Assembly (NCBI GenBank): GCA_041674705.1
Contig: JBAYVF010000004.1
Span: 48,691 to 112,690, forward strand
DNA from: Aquincolibacterium sp041674705
Lineage (GTDB): Bacteria > Omnitrophota > Omnitrophia > Omnitrophales > Aquincolibacteriaceae
DNA: 64,000 nucleotides
Direction: 5' to 3'
Shown here one piece after another: positions 63,166-64,000 of this stretch. The position numbers and the translations under genes are program-made. Numbering within the stretch: the stretch's first letter is position 1; each line of letters opens with the position of its first letter. The notes under the pieces were generated by a model, which searched no databases, was not told where the DNA came from, and saw nothing but the letters and a program-made list of their open reading frames with translations.

Positions 63166-64000
63166 TTACTTTCTTCGGGTTACTGACTTAACCAGTGAAA
63201 AACTACTGGCAATCCCTCCCTCTGCTGGCAAAGCGGTCCAGCCGCGAACGCGGAAGTACGAAGTAGTCTTTGCCGCTAGATAAACCTTCAATTCCTGGGC
63301 CGTCACAAAGGTGCTGGTAAAAGAGGCGAATGCGCTTGAACTGGACTGCTGTATCTCATAAAGCGTGGCGCCGGAGATAGCTGTCCAGGTCAATTTGTCA
63401 TTGTAAGAGCTTCCCGAGTACCGGGACGAGCTGAGAGTGGTTTTCAGTCCCGTAAACGGGGAAATAACCGGGAGAGAGACCGAGAAACTCTGGGAGATCG
63501 ACCATTGACTGATGACCCCCGTCGTTCCAAGCGCCTCCACACGGACATAATAAGTTCCCGTCGCAAGTTGACTGACGCTTTGGGGATTGTTGGTTACCGT
63601 CGCATTATAGGCCAAGTCTGTGAAGGCCGGATCTCTGGCCACCTGGATCTGATAGCCGGTTGCACCGACGATCGCAGAATAGGAAATGTTTACAACCCCT
63701 GTGGTGCTAGCCGGTATCGAATTGACAATGGGCCCCTCCGCAAGGACGATTACCGGGGGAGGAATCACCGTCGTCGGTTGATAATCCAGGGCGCCGATGT
63801 CATGTCCCTCACGGATGAGCGGGCCTCCGGCCAGCGGGATGAAATCCTGGAGCGTGGCCGCAGGACCGAAGTTTTTAGCCCCGGAAAAAAGCTGGGCATA
63901 ATTATTATTCGTTCCGGTGGTGAATTGAACCACGACATTATCCTGATAGACCGTTCCGATGGCTCCCTGGGGATCGTAGTAGGTAAGGATGTTGTAACGA
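63166..64000 (-). CDS. Secreted FN3-like repeat protein, N-terminus outside window
   Basis: About 278 C-terminal residues are visible; the frame stays open through 64000 (RYNILTYYDPQGAIGTVYQD onward), so the start lies beyond. Two fibronectin type III-like segments stand out: VNISYSAIVGATGYQIQVAR ... GTYYVRVEALGTTGVISQWS, and KLTWTAISGATLYEIQQSSS ... TSYFRVRGWTALP. They are preceded by a Pro-rich linker (QPTTVIPPPVIV) and LIREGHDIGALDYQPT. Ser/Thr/Ala-rich and Cys-free, typical of a large extracellular or surface protein. No sorting signal (PEP-CTERM or similar) is seen at the end, SLVKSVTRRK. Codon use is like neighbours. Confidence 0.75.
   Translation of the reverse strand, partial: RYNILTYYDPQGAIGTVYQDNVVVQFTTGTNNNYAQLFSGAKNFGPAATLQDFIPLAGGPLIREGHDIGALDYQPTTVIPPPVIVLAEGPIVNSIPASTTGVVNISYSAIVGATGYQIQVARDPAFTDLAYNATVTNNPQSVSQLATGTYYVRVEALGTTGVISQWSISQSFSVSLPVISPFTGLKTTLSSSRYSGSSYNDKLTWTAISGATLYEIQQSSSSAFASFTSTFVTAQELKVYLAAKTTSYFRVRGWTALPAEGGIASSFSLVKSVTRRK

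Overview
The window is a gene-dense (about 90% coding) stretch of one bacterial chromosome of moderate GC, with almost all genes on the + strand. It encodes a diderm with lipopolysaccharide: BamA, an OmpH/Skp-type chaperone, an LpxC-FabZ fusion, LpxA, LpxI, LpxB, a Gfo/Idh enzyme beside lpxB, an MsbA-type flippase and a beta-barrel porin. It also has GatCAB transamidosome genes, type III glutamine synthetase, two AmtB-GlnK pairs and a TIGR04073-type (exosortase-system-associated) protein. This mix suggests a PVC-related uncultured lineage; Candidatus Omnitrophota is my best guess, from general knowledge of gene content and not from any phylogeny.

Layout. 1-2.1 kb: 3' part of an RND efflux permease and a small membrane protein. 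2.4-8.7 kb: gatC-gatA, two tiny ORFs, an AT-rich two-gene cassette that displaced the 5' end of gatB, then gatB and tsaD. 8.8-18.1 kb: mgtC-like, hisG, a 32-residue basic ribosomal-type protein, ispE, spoVG, a GIY-YIG protein, tRNA-Gln with repeated copies of its 3' half, two sugar-ABC permeases, and then glmU-prs-rplY-pth. 18.3-24.6 kb: rpsF-ssb-rpsR-rplI-dnaB-bamA-ompH. 24.6-27.6 kb: lipid A genes lpxC/fabZ-lpxA-lpxI. 27.6-37.5 kb: a nitrogen island with a GAF-AAA+-Fis sigma54 activator, glnN, amtB-glnK twice, a stand-alone Fis-type DNA-binding protein and a porin. Four sigma54 -24/-12 promoters, a shared CTACAA-AA-TTGTAG-like operator and two copies of an unusual three-hairpin RNA/terminator lie in it. 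37.6-44.7 kb: carA-carB and a degenerate KaiC-like/PPDK_N fusion. 44.7-45.2 kb: a gene-free cluster of nested palindromes. 45.2-49.8 kb: TIGR04073, lpxB, a Gfo/Idh oxidoreductase and msbA. 49.9-57.2 kb: a secreted protein, then hom-thrC-(apgM/proposed homoserine kinase)-lysC-cimA (Thr/Lys/Ile precursors). 57.3-63.1 kb: valS-nadC-uvrB. 63.2-64 kb: the C-terminal end of a secreted FN3-like protein on the - strand.

The most unusual points are as follows. (1) The cassette at about 4.62-6.15 kb carries a HEPN (RNxxxxxH-type) protein plus a helical partner. A 25-codon relic of the gatB start is left directly after it, and a saturated-synonymous replacement start lies on the functional gatB. (2) The sigma54 nitrogen regulon contains a solitary Fis-domain protein closely resembling the activator's own C-terminus, PII proteins with Glu in place of the uridylylated Tyr51, and paired C-rich-loop RNAs. 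(3) At least seven families of hairpins have arms built from iterated 5-10-nt words. They sit at gene junctions, sometimes supply stop codons and protein tails, and with other palindromes are inserted in frame in valS and uvrB. Nothing here was checked by database search or folding software; family names rest on motifs read by eye.
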